Below, in pieces: positions 34,174 to 44,161 of a stretch of 64,000 nt of DNA. The stretch spans positions 310,001 to 374,000 of the forward strand of contig BRXU01000049.1 in assembly GCA_030267565.1 (NCBI GenBank), written 5' to 3'. The position numbers and the translations under genes were made by a program. This DNA is from Pleodorina starrii. Taxonomy: Eukaryota; Chlorophyta; Chlorophyceae; Chlamydomonadales; Volvocaceae. The notes beneath the pieces were generated by a model. That model was given only the letters and a program-made list of their open reading frames with translations. It did not search any database and was not told the DNA's origin. Every line of letters starts with the position of its first letter. Position 1 is the first letter of the stretch.

Positions 34174-35738
34174 TCACTTCTCATGTGCCGTCGCAAGCTC
34201 ACGCACCAGGCAGAGTGCCAGGTCGGGGAAACGCGACACCAGCTCGCCCAACTCGTCAAACGCCACCTCCTTCCGGCGCCGCACCAAATAGGCCTTGATC
34301 CGCACCACCAGCTCCGTCATGTCGTGCTGTGCCGCCCAAATCAGCTCCGAAACCACCGACCCGGGGGTCACTCTCGCCAGCAGCCACGCCTGCAGCTTCA
34401 CACTGCACTCCGCCGGCATCAGCAGCCGCCCAGCCAGCTCCGCCGCGGGCCGCAGCAGCTCGTCCGGCATGTGCAGCTCGCCCGTGTACATGTAGGCAAG
34501 CAGCCAGCTGAAGGCCTCCGGATCCGCGTCCTCCAGAGCCACCTCCGCCTCTCCGCTGTCCGCAAAGCCGCCCGCCGGGTCCAACAGCCGCCGGAAGTAC
34601 TCGCTCCGCGCCGCCAGCACCGACCGGTGCGCCAGGAAGACCCTGCCGCCGCCGCCGCCAACCCGGAGGGTGATGGCGCTGTCGAGGTCGCCTGCTGGGG
34701 AGGCGGACTGCGCTGTCAGGGCTTTGTGCAGCTCGACCAGCGCCGGACTGTGCTGCTGCCGCTGCCGCTGCGACGAAGTGGCTGCAGCGATGCGGGCACT
34801 GGATTGAGGGCTGGAGGGCCCCAGTAGTTGCAGCCCGCTGATAACGTTGACATAAGCGGATCCGCCATACCCCACGGCCAGGTCCCCCTGCGGCAGGATG
34901 CCGAGGCACTGCGGGACATCAGGGAACAGCTCCACGTCTTCCGGTACCTCCAAGTCCATCACCGTGTTGACAATGTTGTTGGCGCCCACGAAGCGGAGCT
35001 TGCTGCCGTCCAGGACGAGCAGTCGGCGATCGGCACAGGTCAAGATGGCGGCAATCCTGGTGAAGCGCGACGTGCTGCCATCACCATCCACAAAGCCCGT
35101 CGCCCGCCAGTCTCCCCCTACCAGGCGCAACGACCTCCCGTCGCCGTCCCCACCAGCAGCAGTGACGTCCGCGATACACACCGCCCGGTCGGTGGCGGCC
35201 CACAGTACGCCGGCAGCGACGTCATACGACAGCCCGACCCAGGTGCCGCGGGGGGGGGGGTGGTGCCGGGCAGGGTGGTGACCTGTCGGCTGGCGACGTC
35301 CAATTTGCGAATGCGGTCGGAGTCGGCAATGTACACGCTGCCCTGGCCGTCGGGCGCGAGTGCCGCAATCTTAAGGAAGCGCGCGTCCATGCCGCGGCGG
35401 TCAGAGTTGGCGTCGCCGCTGCGAATTGTGAACTGGTTGCCGGCGACCAGGCTGACGGTATTGCTGCGGTCGAGCTGCAGGATGGCGGCGTCGTGGTCGG
35501 CGAATAGAACGCAATCGGAAGTGGGCTCGTAGGCTGGGCACCGGGCGTTACTTAAGGGTGGAAAAAACAGCGGCAGCAGCTCCAACAGGTTGGCGTTGGA
35601 GCCGTCGATGCGCCCCACGATAACCTGAATCCCCTCGTCATCAAAGAGCAGCGTTTCGGGCTTGCCCCCGGCACCTGAGGGCCTAACTGCGATACCCGTG
35701 ACTGGGTACAGGGTGCTCGCTTTCGTCTGCGCAAACAT
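34174..35738 (-). CDS. NHL-BTB/POZ protein, subfamily I copy 1 (homopolymer frameshift)
   Basis: Single-exon gene; ATG taken at 35738 (MFAQTKAS), matching the family start, because the longer ORF begins at a TTG. The N-terminal part has an NHL-propeller blade (ALAPDGQGSVYIADSDRIRK) and a second one (RFTRIAAILTCADRRLLVLD). A Gln-rich linker leads to a C-terminal BTB/POZ domain (VFLAHRSVLAARSEYFRRLL, then AFSWLLAYMYTGEL) and a helical tail. A run of 11 G (about 35250-35260, plus strand) breaks the frame between the blades; siblings read TTPPSGTWVG there, and 9 or 12 bases would restore it. That is a typical sequencing-error site, so the gene may be intact. Propeller-BTB proteins usually act as CUL3 ubiquitin-ligase adaptors (family inference); the target is unknown. 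Confidence 0.8.
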
Positions 35739-35845
35739 GGCCGTGATGGCCGTATTGGCCGTGATCTTTTTGCAGAATGGTATTTTCAAATAGTATCTGG
35801 CGTCAATACATATAAGACGGCGCTCTAAATTTATAGGATCTTACT

Positions 35846-35960
35846 TGCGCTCAAGAGTACGACCCGCCGGGCCGCCCGATTCCAGTGACGGACACTCCGG
35901 GCATCAGCAGTCTATCTGGACGGCGCGCGGACACACGTGCGGCGACTTCCAACACGTCGT
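35846..35960. promoter_or_regulatory. Conserved 5' block of copy 1, with partner stub
   Basis: A block shared by all subfamily I copies: CGCCGTCCAGATAGACTGCT, then a GTCACTGGAATCG element (TACGTCACTGG in copies 3 and 4), then GGCGGGTCGTACTC and GCGCAAGTAA. It directly precedes the coding start. On the opposite strand it encodes GDFQHVVHLL, the stub of the divergent partner still seen at 41214-42240. Confidence 0.65.
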
Positions 35961-36250
35961 CCACTTGTTACATACGGACCTCGCATCAGCCGTAGATCCA
36001 GGTCCCTTCAGGAGTAGCCAGTCGTCAAAGTCGTCCGTTAAGCCACTCTTGCAACCTTTCAGCGGGGTTCGAAATCCCTGCCTTGGACGGACCTTGGACA
36101 CGAATACATGCCCCGGACCAACCCCGAACAACACGGACCCAGGGGCCGTTGCATGGACACATCGCAAGCCGCTCGCTCGGAGCATGATGAGATTCTGTGT
36201 TCGAATCCGGTCCTCCCCGCTCGACCATACAGGGCGGGATAGCACGCGTA
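35961..36250. repeat. Duplicated 5' flank with tRNA-like module (copy 1)
   Basis: Aligns with 39396-39610 and, in reverse, with 45395-45690. It includes CCTTTCAGCGG, a CCTTGGAC...ACCTTGGACACGAAT stretch and, at 36165-36232, a box-B-like TGTTCGAATCC followed by GCTCGACCATA. The box-A half is deleted. Confidence 0.6.
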
Positions 36251-36879
36251 GCCGCCCTGCGGGGTTGGCTCCTACTGTAACCCGCATTTGGAGGTGTCGA
36301 CAGCTCGCTCGGAAGATATCATACGATGGAGCATTCTCAGACATCGGACCACAGCAACCACATAGAAGGCTCATTCATCATCTTAATTACTCAACATTGG
36401 CGCGCCGCTGGGCCAAGATTGACAGGCAGGACTTGCGTGAGTGCGCAGTTCTTAAGGCTGCCACAGGATGTTGTCCGTAGGCCATAAAATTAGTTGAAAT
36501 GTGGACCTTGTATGATACCTTCTTATGTTACATAGATAATTATGCTCGGAAGTGAGGTCGCAGGATGACTTTTTGGCCTAACCACCGGCCAACGGTCACA
36601 ACGACCTGAGTTGTAGACCGTCCCCTGGCATGAACCGTAAGCCGGGTGATTCCTGACATCCCGCTCCATGACTCTCTCTACCCTACTGATCTCGCGTTAA
36701 AATATTCGGTATTTATCAACACCGATCAATCCCTGCTGCAGCCACATCGACGACCAATTGATTGATCGATCGATTCCGCCATACAGTAGCTAGAGCTACC
36801 ACCGACTATCGTGATACGTCAGGCGAAGCGCCCTCTAGCAAGAAAGTGAGGGTTGATAAAGAAACCGACGGAGGAAGGC
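36251..36879. other. Intergenic, nothing recognised
   Basis: Lower-GC spacer between the 5' flank of copy 1 and the 3' flank of copy 2. No coding or structured feature was seen. Confidence 0.5.
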
Positions 36880-37605
36880 GGAGCACCCCTCCCTTCTGAT
36901 AACGAAACAACAACAATGGATGGGAACCCCTTGCGCTTACTTGTTGCCTCCGCCTACAGCGCAGGAACGGCCCACTGGCCCGCTGGCTCTACCCTTCCCA
37001 GCCAGGGCATGAAGCCCACAACGGCAATAACCATAGCATTCATCACATCAGCGTGCAAACATGCGGTCTGCTGCGTATGCCTCCCACCTGGGAGTGCTTC
37101 TGTTTCTCTTACGGAATGTCTCAACAGACGACAGCGACAGTATCCACCTTTGCTTGGTTAGCTACGGCGCCGCGTTTTGTCTTTCATGAGAGACACCCCC
37201 CCTACACCCATCAAGCTCTTCTGTGACAATGACAGGCCTAATTTAGCACTGGTGACTTACGCTGCGGGATCCGTCCTCTCCAAGCTACGATCAAGCCCAC
37301 GGCGTGCGGTATTCTTTCTGAGCCAGCACACCCTCCCTGCAAAAGACACAGCGATACCCTGCAGCGCCGAGACAGCACGGTTCTAAAACCATCACAGTCA
37401 ACCCGCTCAACACCTCACACGCAGCGGCTTCACAGCCCGGAGACCTATACGGTAGCAAACATCCGCCGCTAACATCTGTCTGCCCCACAGCTCCCCAGCA
37501 ACTCCTCTTTCGGTTGACAGACCCAGCCAACCCCCGTGCCCCGCCCCTGTAACGCAGCACACGGCCTTTCACGCTTCATCGTTTTCTGGAAATAAGTAGG
37601 ACATC
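36880..37605 (-). repeat. 3' UTR/flank of copy 2, shared with copies 3 and 4
   Basis: In reverse complement it matches 44162-44960 and 47480-48200 over about 700 bp (for example GTTGGCTGGGTCTGTCA and GGCCCTGGGAAGGGCAGAGC). The TGTAA found in the other two copies reads TGTAG here. Confidence 0.7.
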
Positions 37606-39192
37606 TCACGGGGCTGTCGCAAGCTCACGCACCAGGCTAGCCGCCAAGTCAGGGAAGCGCGCCCCCAGCTCAGCCAGCTTGTCAAACGCTACCATCTTCC
37701 GGTTCCGCACCAACCACTCCTGCAGCCGCGCCACCAGATCCGTTATGTCGTGCTGCGCCGCCCAAATCAGCTCCGAAACCACCGACCCGGGGGTCACTGC
37801 CTCTAGCAGCCACGCCTGCAGCTGCACGCCACACTCCGCCGGCATCAGCAGCCGCCCAGCCAGCTCCGCCGCGGGCCGCAGCAGCTCGTCCGGCATGTGC
37901 AGCTCGCCCGTGTACATGTAGGCAAGCAGCCAGCTGAAGGCCTCCGGATCCGTGTCCTGCAGGGACACCTCCGCCTCTCCGCTGTCCGCAAAGCCGCCCG
38001 CCGGGTCCAGCAGCCGCCGGAAGTACTCGCTCCGCGCCGCCAGCACCGACCGATGCGCCAGGAAGACCCTGCCGCCGCCGCCGCCAACCCGGAGGGTGAT
38101 GACGCTGTCGAGGTCGCCTGCTGGGGAGGCGGACTGCGCTGTCAGGACTTTGTGCAGCTCGACCAGCGCCGGACTGTGCTGCTGCCGCTGCCGCTGCGAC
38201 GAAGTGGCTGCAGCGATGCAGGCACTGAATTGAGGGCTGGAGGGCGCCAGCCGCAAATCATCACGGATAACCTTGACTCTGTCGGATTGACGAAAGCCAT
38301 TGTATATGACATCGAATCCACCATACCCCACAGCCAGGTCCCCCTGCGGCAGGATGCCGAGGCAGTGCGGGACACCAGGAGGCTGCTGCACGTCCATCAC
38401 CGTGTTGACAAGGTTGTTGGCGCCCATGAGGCGGAGCTTGGTATCGTCCAGGACGAGTAGTCGGCGATCAGCACAGGCCATGATGGCGACAATCCTGGTG
38501 AAGCACGATGTGCGGTCATCGCCGTCCACAAAGCCCGTCGCCTGCCAGTCTCCCCCTACCAGGCGCAACGACCTCCCGTCGCCGTCCCCACCAGCAGCAA
38601 TGACGTCCACGACACACACCGCCCGGTCGGTGGCGGCCCACAGTACGCCGGCAGCGGCGTCGTACGACAGCCCGACCCAGGTGCCGCTTGGGGGGGTGGT
38701 GATGGGCAGGGTGGTGACCTGTCGGCTGGCGACGTCCAATTTGCGAATGCGGTCGGAGTCAGCAATGTACACGCTGCCCTGGCCGTCGGGCGCGAGTGCC
38801 GCAATCTTAAGGAAGCGCGCGTCCATGCCGCGGCGGTCAGAGTTGGCGTCGCCGCTGCGAACCGTGAACTGGTTGCCGGCGACCAGGCTGACGGTATTGC
38901 TGCGGTCGAGCTGCAGGATGGCGGCGTCGTGGTCGGCGAATAGAACGCAATCGGAAGTGGGCTCGTAGGCTGGGCACCGGGCGTTACTTAAGGGGGCTGG
39001 CAGCGGCAGGTCCGACTTGGTGCCGTCGACGCCGTTGATGCCGTCGATGCACCCCACGATAACCCGGATCCCATGGTCATAAAAGAGCAGCGCTTCGGGC
39101 TCGCCCCACGCAGCTGATGAAGGCCTTGCCGCGATACCCGTGACTGGGTATATGATGCTCAATTCCCTCCGGGCAAACATGGCCGAAAACAT
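37606..39192 (-). CDS. NHL-BTB/POZ protein, subfamily I copy 2 (only lesion-free member)
   Basis: Single open frame. ATG at 39192 (MFSAMFARRE) or 39180 is preferred to an upstream TTG, giving about 528 residues. Order: family N-terminus YPVTGIAARPSS; CPAYEPTSDCVLFADHD; NHL blade LAPDGQGSVYIADSDRIRKL; second blade with RLLVLDDTKLRLMGANN; QCLGILPQGDLAVGYGG; linker SSQRQRQQHSPALVELHK; BTB from LRVGGGGGRVFLAHRSVLAA through LLAYMYTGELHMPDELLRPA over roughly 100 residues; then a helical tail of about 60 residues. BTB core residues (AHRSVLAARSEYF, YMYTGEL) are intact. Being undisrupted among near-identical siblings, it is the likeliest functional copy of this subfamily. The CUL3-adaptor role is inferred from domain architecture. 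Confidence 0.9.
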   Translation of the reverse strand: MFSAMFARRELSIIYPVTGIAARPSSAAWGEPEALLFYDHGIRVIVGCIDGINGVDGTKSDLPLPAPLSNARCPAYEPTSDCVLFADHDAAILQLDRSNTVSLVAGNQFTVRSGDANSDRRGMDARFLKIAALAPDGQGSVYIADSDRIRKLDVASRQVTTLPITTPPSGTWVGLSYDAAAGVLWAATDRAVCVVDVIAAGGDGDGRSLRLVGGDWQATGFVDGDDRTSCFTRIVAIMACADRRLLVLDDTKLRLMGANNLVNTVMDVQQPPGVPHCLGILPQGDLAVGYGGFDVIYNGFRQSDRVKVIRDDLRLAPSSPQFSACIAAATSSQRQRQQHSPALVELHKVLTAQSASPAGDLDSVITLRVGGGGGRVFLAHRSVLAARSEYFRRLLDPAGGFADSGEAEVSLQDTDPEAFSWLLAYMYTGELHMPDELLRPAAELAGRLLMPAECGVQLQAWLLEAVTPGSVVSELIWAAQHDITDLVARLQEWLVRNRKMVAFDKLAELGARFPDLAASLVRELATAP

Positions 39193-39269
39193 ATTGCAGA
39201 ACGGTATTGCAGATTTGTATCTTGCGTCAACACTATTGAGACGGCGCTGCAAGTGTATAACAATTTACT

Positions 39270-39395
39270 TGCTTTCAAGAGTACGACCCGCCGGGCCGCC
39301 CGATTCCAGTGACGGACACTCCGGGCATCAGCAGTCTATCTGGACGGCGCGCGGACACACGTTGTGCGGCGACTTCCAACACGTCGTCCACTTCT
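39270..39395. promoter_or_regulatory. Conserved 5' block of copy 2, with partner stub
   Basis: Same block as at 35846-35960, including CCGTCCAGATAGACTGCT on the minus strand. The plus strand encodes CGDFQHVVHFL, the partner stub. Confidence 0.65.
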
Positions 39396-39610
39396 TAGGA
39401 CCGCACACCAGGTGCCTTGAGGAGCAGCCAGTCGTCAAAGTCGTTAGATCACTCGTGGAACCTTTCAGCGGCCGCCAGAATTCGAAAGCCCCGCCTTGGA
39501 CAGACCTTGGACACGAATGATGGAATGAATGCCCCCGACCAATCCCGCACATCACGACCCACGGGGTCGCCGCATTCATGCATGCAAAGCAAGCCGCTCG
39601 TTGCAAAAAT
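39396..39610. repeat. Duplicated 5' flank (copy 2), tRNA-like module missing
   Basis: Matches 35961-36250 up to AAGCCGCTCGTTGC (about 39590-39604) and stops before the box-B region. Confidence 0.6.
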
Positions 39611-40377
39611 ATTCCTCTGGATTGCACTGCGCTGCATGAATTCGTTACTTCGTTAAGACATATATAAGTTAGTAGATACTGAAGTTACAAAGGGAACCGA
39701 GTACCACGTCGGTTGCTAGCCGTACAAGCTACACGGCTTGTTCAACCCTGTTAAACCCTACCATGTGACCAATTTTTGTCTTCCCTTTGTGGGATTCTGG
39801 GTGGGATGGGCGCTTCGCAGCGACCGCGGCTTTCGGGCCGTTCAGCCTGCCAGCAGTTGGCTTCTCGTTGAGGAGTTGATTCGGCGTTTTCTCGCTGTCT
39901 CCGGCTGGTCGGCGTCTCCGACTCGATGGTGGACGATCTTCTGCTCGCTGGGCTTCTGGTGTTCCGCTCGTCGCCTGTGAAGCTTCGTCGTCTGCATGTA
40001 CTTCTGCAAGCTGTTGGGGCCCAGCTTATGCGGCCGCCGGGGCGGCCGTTGTGGGAGCGCTTGCGATGATGATGCTTCGGGATGGCGGCGCGCGGCTCGC
40101 CGGCTGCCTACGTTGGGCAGCAGGCTAATTCGCAATCGTTTGGATTTGCCTTCTCGCTCGGACAGCGGGTTGCGTCGTTGACGCTTGGGTTGCGTCTTGA
40201 ACGCGTGGTAGGAGGGTCCGCCCGTGCGGCCTTCTTTTTTGCAGCCCGTGCTGCCGCGTCCCACTAGGGGGCGTTCGCTATAAAACAGGATGCGGAATTA
40301 CAAGGGCCAGACTTTCTGCCAAGTCGCGCTGTCATGGTGTGACTCGGGGTGCGGATTCGGCTGCACCCTTGCGATGG

Positions 40378-40590
40378 ACCAGGAGCTTGGTAGGCGCTAC
40401 CTGCCCAGGGGCTCGGTTGGGAGCTACTTGTGTGCTGTTTTCCAGGAGCATGGTCGGCGCTTCCTGTCCAGGTGCTCGGTTGGGAGCTACTTACGTGGTG
40501 TTTTCCAGGAGCATGGTTGGCGCTTCCTGTCCAGGTGCTCGGTTGGGAGCTACTTGTGTGGTGTTCTCCAGGAGCATGGTCGGCGCTCCT
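40378..40590. repeat. 63-bp tandem repeat, about 3.4 copies
   Basis: Full units start at 40411, 40474 and 40537 with GCTCGGTTGGGAGCTACTT and contain CCAGGAGCATGGTCGGCGC; a half unit precedes them. 63 bp is 21 codons, so frames stay open on both strands. Confidence 0.9.
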
Positions 40591-40676
40591 TGACTCTTTC
40601 ACGCTTCGTGCGTCGTGCGGGCTTGGTGCTGGTGGGCCTTGGTGGCTTTGCTGTTGGCATCCCTTTGCGGGTGCCC

Positions 40677-40777
40677 CTGGGGTAGGATGGACAGTCTGTC
40701 TAGCCTGTACGGCTAGCGACCGGTGTGAAAACCGGTCCCCCTTGTAATCGTCGATTCCTTAAACCCTACCCCAGGGA
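40677..40777. other. Nested-hairpin segment (three-stem structure)
   Basis: An outer 12-bp stem CCCTGGGGTAGG/CCTACCCCAGGG encloses two hairpins, CTAGCC-TGTAC-GGCTAG and GACCGGT-GTGAAA-ACCGGTC. This could be a structured RNA or a terminal part of a transposable element. Confidence 0.55.
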
Positions 40778-41213
40778 TACCCGGACGAGGATAGATGCCA
40801 GAGTCAGAAAGGCCTCAACATGAAGCCGTCACTGAGCAAGGGGTGTCGGCTTCCTTGAAGCCGGTAAAAGGGCGGGGCCCAGTTAAACCCGTCTGCTACG
40901 CAGCAACTGCGGCTCGCCCCTTATATCAAGTAGCCGAACAGGTTGCGTGAGGTCATGGGGCCTGAGGGCCATCGTAGCCCGTAGTGTGTACACCGGACTG
41001 TTGTTGGCAGTCCAAGCCAAGCAGACATGTAGGTGCTCCAGCGCCGTGATGTAAGCGAAGCATGTTGAAATGCAAGCTGAGTGCATATGCTGGCGTAGTG
41101 TGGGTAGCGTGCGTTGAAGAATTAATGTTGTAATTATTCATGTTCAAGTCGCAGAAATGCTGAGCGACCCTGTGCCCTGTGCGACATTTCCGGCCGCCCT
41201 ATGGTACAGTGAG

Positions 41214-42240
41214 GAAGGTACATAGGGCCGCCGCTGATGACGTTGGCGACGGCGTCTGCGAAGGCGCTCTCCGAGTAGCCCAGGAACAGATCGCCGCAGG
41301 GCAGGATGCCCAGGCACGGCGCGGTTGCCGTACGGTACGCGTCCGAGAGCTCCGTATTGACGAAGGCGTTGGCGGTGTTTACGCTGCGGAGCTGGACGAC
41401 GGACGGCCGTCGTTCAGGATGATAACCATCCGGCTTCCACCGCCGCCGGCGGCGCCGCCGCCGTTGGCGGCGACGGCGGCGGCCAGGATGCCTTGAATGT
41501 AGCTGAAGCGCGCCCTGGCTCCGAAACCGTCGCAGAAGCCCTTTTGATCCCAGCTACCCGCCACCAGCCGCACCGCCGCGCTCTTGCCGCCGCGGTCGCC
41601 GCCGCCGCCGCGGTCGCCGCCGGCGGCGGCGGTGGCAGCAGCGACGGCGGCGGCAGTGGCGACATCCACTCGGCAGATCGCTCGGGCCGTGGAGGCCCAC
41701 AGCACGTCGGCGGCGGCGTCGTACGACAATCCGGACCACGGTGTATTGGCCGCCGGCGGCGTGCAGCCCGGCAGTGACGTCAGCTGACAGGTGGTGACGT
41801 CGAGCACGCGGATGCGGCTGCGGTCGGCGATGAACAGGGCGCCCTTGCCGCCGGGGGCCAGGCCAGTGATGTTTTAGAAGCGTGTCTCCTGGCCGGCGCC
41901 GTCGCCACTGCCGCCGTCGCCGGCGGCGGCGCCGTCGGCGCCGGTGGCACGCTGCGTGTAGAGGTTCCCGGCCACCAGGCCCACGGTTCCGGAGCTGTCG
42001 AGTCGCACCAATGCGTGGTTGTTCTCGACAAAGGAGACGCAACAGCTGGCGGGGTCGTAGACGGGGCAGCGGACGCTGGAGATGGGTGTGGGCAGTCGCA
42101 GCACCTCTTGCAGTCCGAGGCTGTAGGTCCTGGTGCCACTGCCGCCGCCGCCGCTGTAGCCGGTGTGCGGTAGGAAGTGGACGACATGTTGAAAGTCGTC
42201 ACACAACGTGTGCACGCGCGCCGTCCAGATAGACTGCTGA
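41214..42240 (-). pseudogene. NHL-type relic of subfamily I (copy 0), BTB lost
   Basis: The minus-strand translation aligns with the family: LRLPTPISSVRCPVYDPASC, then GLVAGNLYTQR, then a TAA at 41874-41876 where siblings have FLKI, then LAPGGKGALFIADRSRIRVL in the same frame. A frameshift follows near 41400 (ILNDGRPS to VVQLRSVNTANAF), then APCLGILPCGDLFLGYSESA. Homology ends near 41214, before any linker or BTB domain. It is head-to-head with copy 3 and shares its promoter block. Two lesions plus the missing BTB domain make it a pseudogene. It is the only nearly full-length example of the divergent partner whose stub precedes copies 1, 2 and 4. Confidence 0.75.
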
Positions 42241-42310
42241 TGCCTCGGAGTGTACGTCACTGGAATCGAGCGGCTCGCTCGGCGGGTCGTACTCTTGAGC
42301 GCAAGTAAAT
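42195..42310. promoter_or_regulatory. Conserved bidirectional 5' block between copies 0 and 3
   Basis: Contains CCGTCCAGATAGACTGCT, TACGTCACTGGAATCG, GGCGGGTCGTACTC and GCGCAAGTAAATACC, as in the other copies. Here a long divergent reading frame exists on each side. Confidence 0.65.
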
Positions 42311-42396
42311 ACCTACAAAATTGGAGCGTCGCCCTATTAGCTAGTAGTGACGCAAGGGACAATTTTGCAACACCGTTCTGCAATATATGCTCGACC

Positions 42397-44161
42397 ATGT
42401 ATGCTGCCTACCCAGTCAGGGGTATCGCGGCAAGGCCTTCAGCTGCAGGGGGCGAGCCCGAAACGCTGCTCTTTCATGACCATCGGATCCAGGTTATCGT
42501 GGGGCGCATCGACGGCGGCGCCAGCAAGTCGGACCTGCCGCTGTCAACCACCCTTCGTAACGCCCGATGCCCAGCCTACGAGCCAACTTCCGATTGCGTC
42601 CTATTAACCGCCTTCGACAAAACCGCCATCCTGCAGCTTGACCGCAGCAACGCCCTCAGCCTGGTCGCCGGCAAACAGTTCACGGTTCGCAGCGGCGGCG
42701 CCAGCTTTGACCACAGCGGCGTTGACGCGCGCTTCCGTGGAATTGGGGCACTCGCGCCCGACGGCCAGGGCAGCGTTTACATTGCAGATGTCGACCGCAT
42801 TCGCAAATTGGACGTCGCCAGCAGGGTGGCTATCTTATTTTGCCGAGTATCTACAGCCAGAGATACTCCTGGCTCAGACGTGCTGAGAGTATCTGTCAGG
42901 ATCTGTCTAAAGAGGGGATTTTACCGGCTAAACACGGTCCCGGGAGATATCATGCCCCACCTGTGAGGCCGAATTATCTAAACCTTCAGCTTTTTCCACG
43001 GCAAAAGTATCTTCAGATTTCCGAAATTTTCTCCCGAATATATATTCATATCTTAAGATAGCCACCCTGGTCGCCAGCCGACAGGTCACCACCCTGCCCG
43101 GCACCAACCCTCCCAGGGGCACCTGGGTCGGCCTGTCGTACGACGTCGTTGCCGGCGTATTGTGGGCCGCCAACGACCGGGCGGTGTGTGTCGTGGACGT
43201 CGAGGCTGGTGGGGACGGCGGCGGAAGGTCGTTGCGCCTTGTGGGGGGAGACTGGCAGGCGAGGGGCTTTGTGGACGGCGGTGGCAGCACGTCGCGCTTC
43301 ACCAGGATTGTCGCCATCATGGCCTGTGCCGATCGCCGGCTGCTCGTCCTGGACGGCACCAAGCTCCGCTTCGTGGGCGCTGACAACATTGTCAACACGG
43401 TGGCAGGCTTGCGGCTGCACACTGGTGGCCCCCAGTGCCTCGGCATGCTGCCTCAGGGGGACCTGGCCGTGGGGCATGGCGGATCCACCTATGTCGACGT
43501 GTTGAGCGGGCTACAACAGGGGCCCTGCAATCAGTTCAGTGCCCGCACAGCTTCAGCCACTTCATCACAGCAGCAGCAGCAGCAGCAGCACAGTCAGGCG
43601 CTGGTCGAGCTGCACAAAGTCCTGGCAGCGCAGTCGGCCTCCCCAGCAGGCGAGCTCGACAGCGCCGTCACCGTCCGGGTCGGCGGCGGCGGCGGCAGGG
43701 TCTTCCTGGCACACCGGTCGGTGCTGGCGGCGCGGAGCAAGTACTTCCGGCGGCTGTTGGACCCGGCGGGCGGCTTTGCGGACAGCGGAGGGGCCGAGGT
43801 GGCTCTGCAGGACGCGGATCCGGAGGCCTTCAGCTGGCTGCTTGCCTACATGTACACGGGCGAGCTGCACATGCCGGGCGAGCTGCTGCGGCCCGCGGCG
43901 GAGCTTGCTGGGCGGCTGCTGATGCCGGCGGAGTATGGCGCGGACCTGCAGGCGCGGCTGCTGGCGGCAGTGACTCCCGGGTCGGTGGTTTCGGAGCTGA
44001 TTTGGGCGGCGCAGCACGACATGACGGATCTGGTGGCGCGGCTCAAGGTTTACCTGGTGCGGCACCGGTGGGAGGTGTCGTTTGACAAGCTGGGCGAGCT
44101 GATGGCGTGCTTCCCTGACCTGGCGGCTAGCCTGGTGCGTGAGCTGGCGGCGGCGCTGTGA
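42397..44161 (+). CDS. NHL-BTB/POZ protein, subfamily I copy 3, with a MITE-derived candidate intron
   Basis: ATG at 42397 (MYAAYPVRGIAARPSAA) corresponds to the family start. The frame runs through CPAYEPTSDCVL and LAPDGQGSVYIADVDRIRK to DVASR, where a 248-bp element (42822-43069) interrupts it, then resumes as VTTLPGTNPPRGTWVGLS and continues through the second blade, QCLGMLPQGDLAVGHGG, a Gln-run linker and a full BTB (VFLAHRSVLAARSKYFRRLL, LLAYMYTGELHMPGELL) to the stop at 44159-44161. Unspliced, translation would end at 42966. Splicing from AGG|GTGGCT (GT at 42826) to CCGACAG|GTC (AG at 43083-43084) joins the parts in phase 0 and loses only one Gln relative to siblings. Whether this happens is unknown; otherwise the gene is disrupted. 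Confidence 0.75.
42822..43069. mobile_element. hAT-type MITE, 248 bp, with 8-bp target duplication
   Basis: Terminal inverted repeats CAGGGTGGCTATCTTA and TAAGATAGCCACCCTG (16/16) flank a non-coding, relatively AT-rich interior. The 8-bp direct repeat GTCGCCAG at 42814-42821 and 43070-43077 is the target duplication; removing the element plus one repeat regenerates the sibling sequence. CAGGG termini with an 8-bp duplication are diagnostic of hAT transposons. The perfect repeats imply a recent insertion, mobilised in trans. Confidence 0.92.

Larger units (their letters stand above)
39611..41213. repeat. Repetitive, non-coding block (possible retroelement remnant)
   Basis: No domain could be read in any frame. 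It holds a 63-bp tandem repeat and a nested-hairpin segment (separate entries) and several AAACCCTA motifs. The combination resembles untranslated parts of a transposable element, but no reverse transcriptase or integrase is present. Confidence 0.35.

Noticed and set aside
39611..40880. Intact retrotransposon
   Set aside because: No reverse transcriptase, integrase or gag motif in any frame and no long terminal repeats found within the window.
42826..43077. Alternative acceptor at the end of the target duplication (GCCAG) for the MITE intron
   Set aside because: It would leave the downstream frame out of phase; only the CCGACAG acceptor at 43083-43084 preserves the protein.
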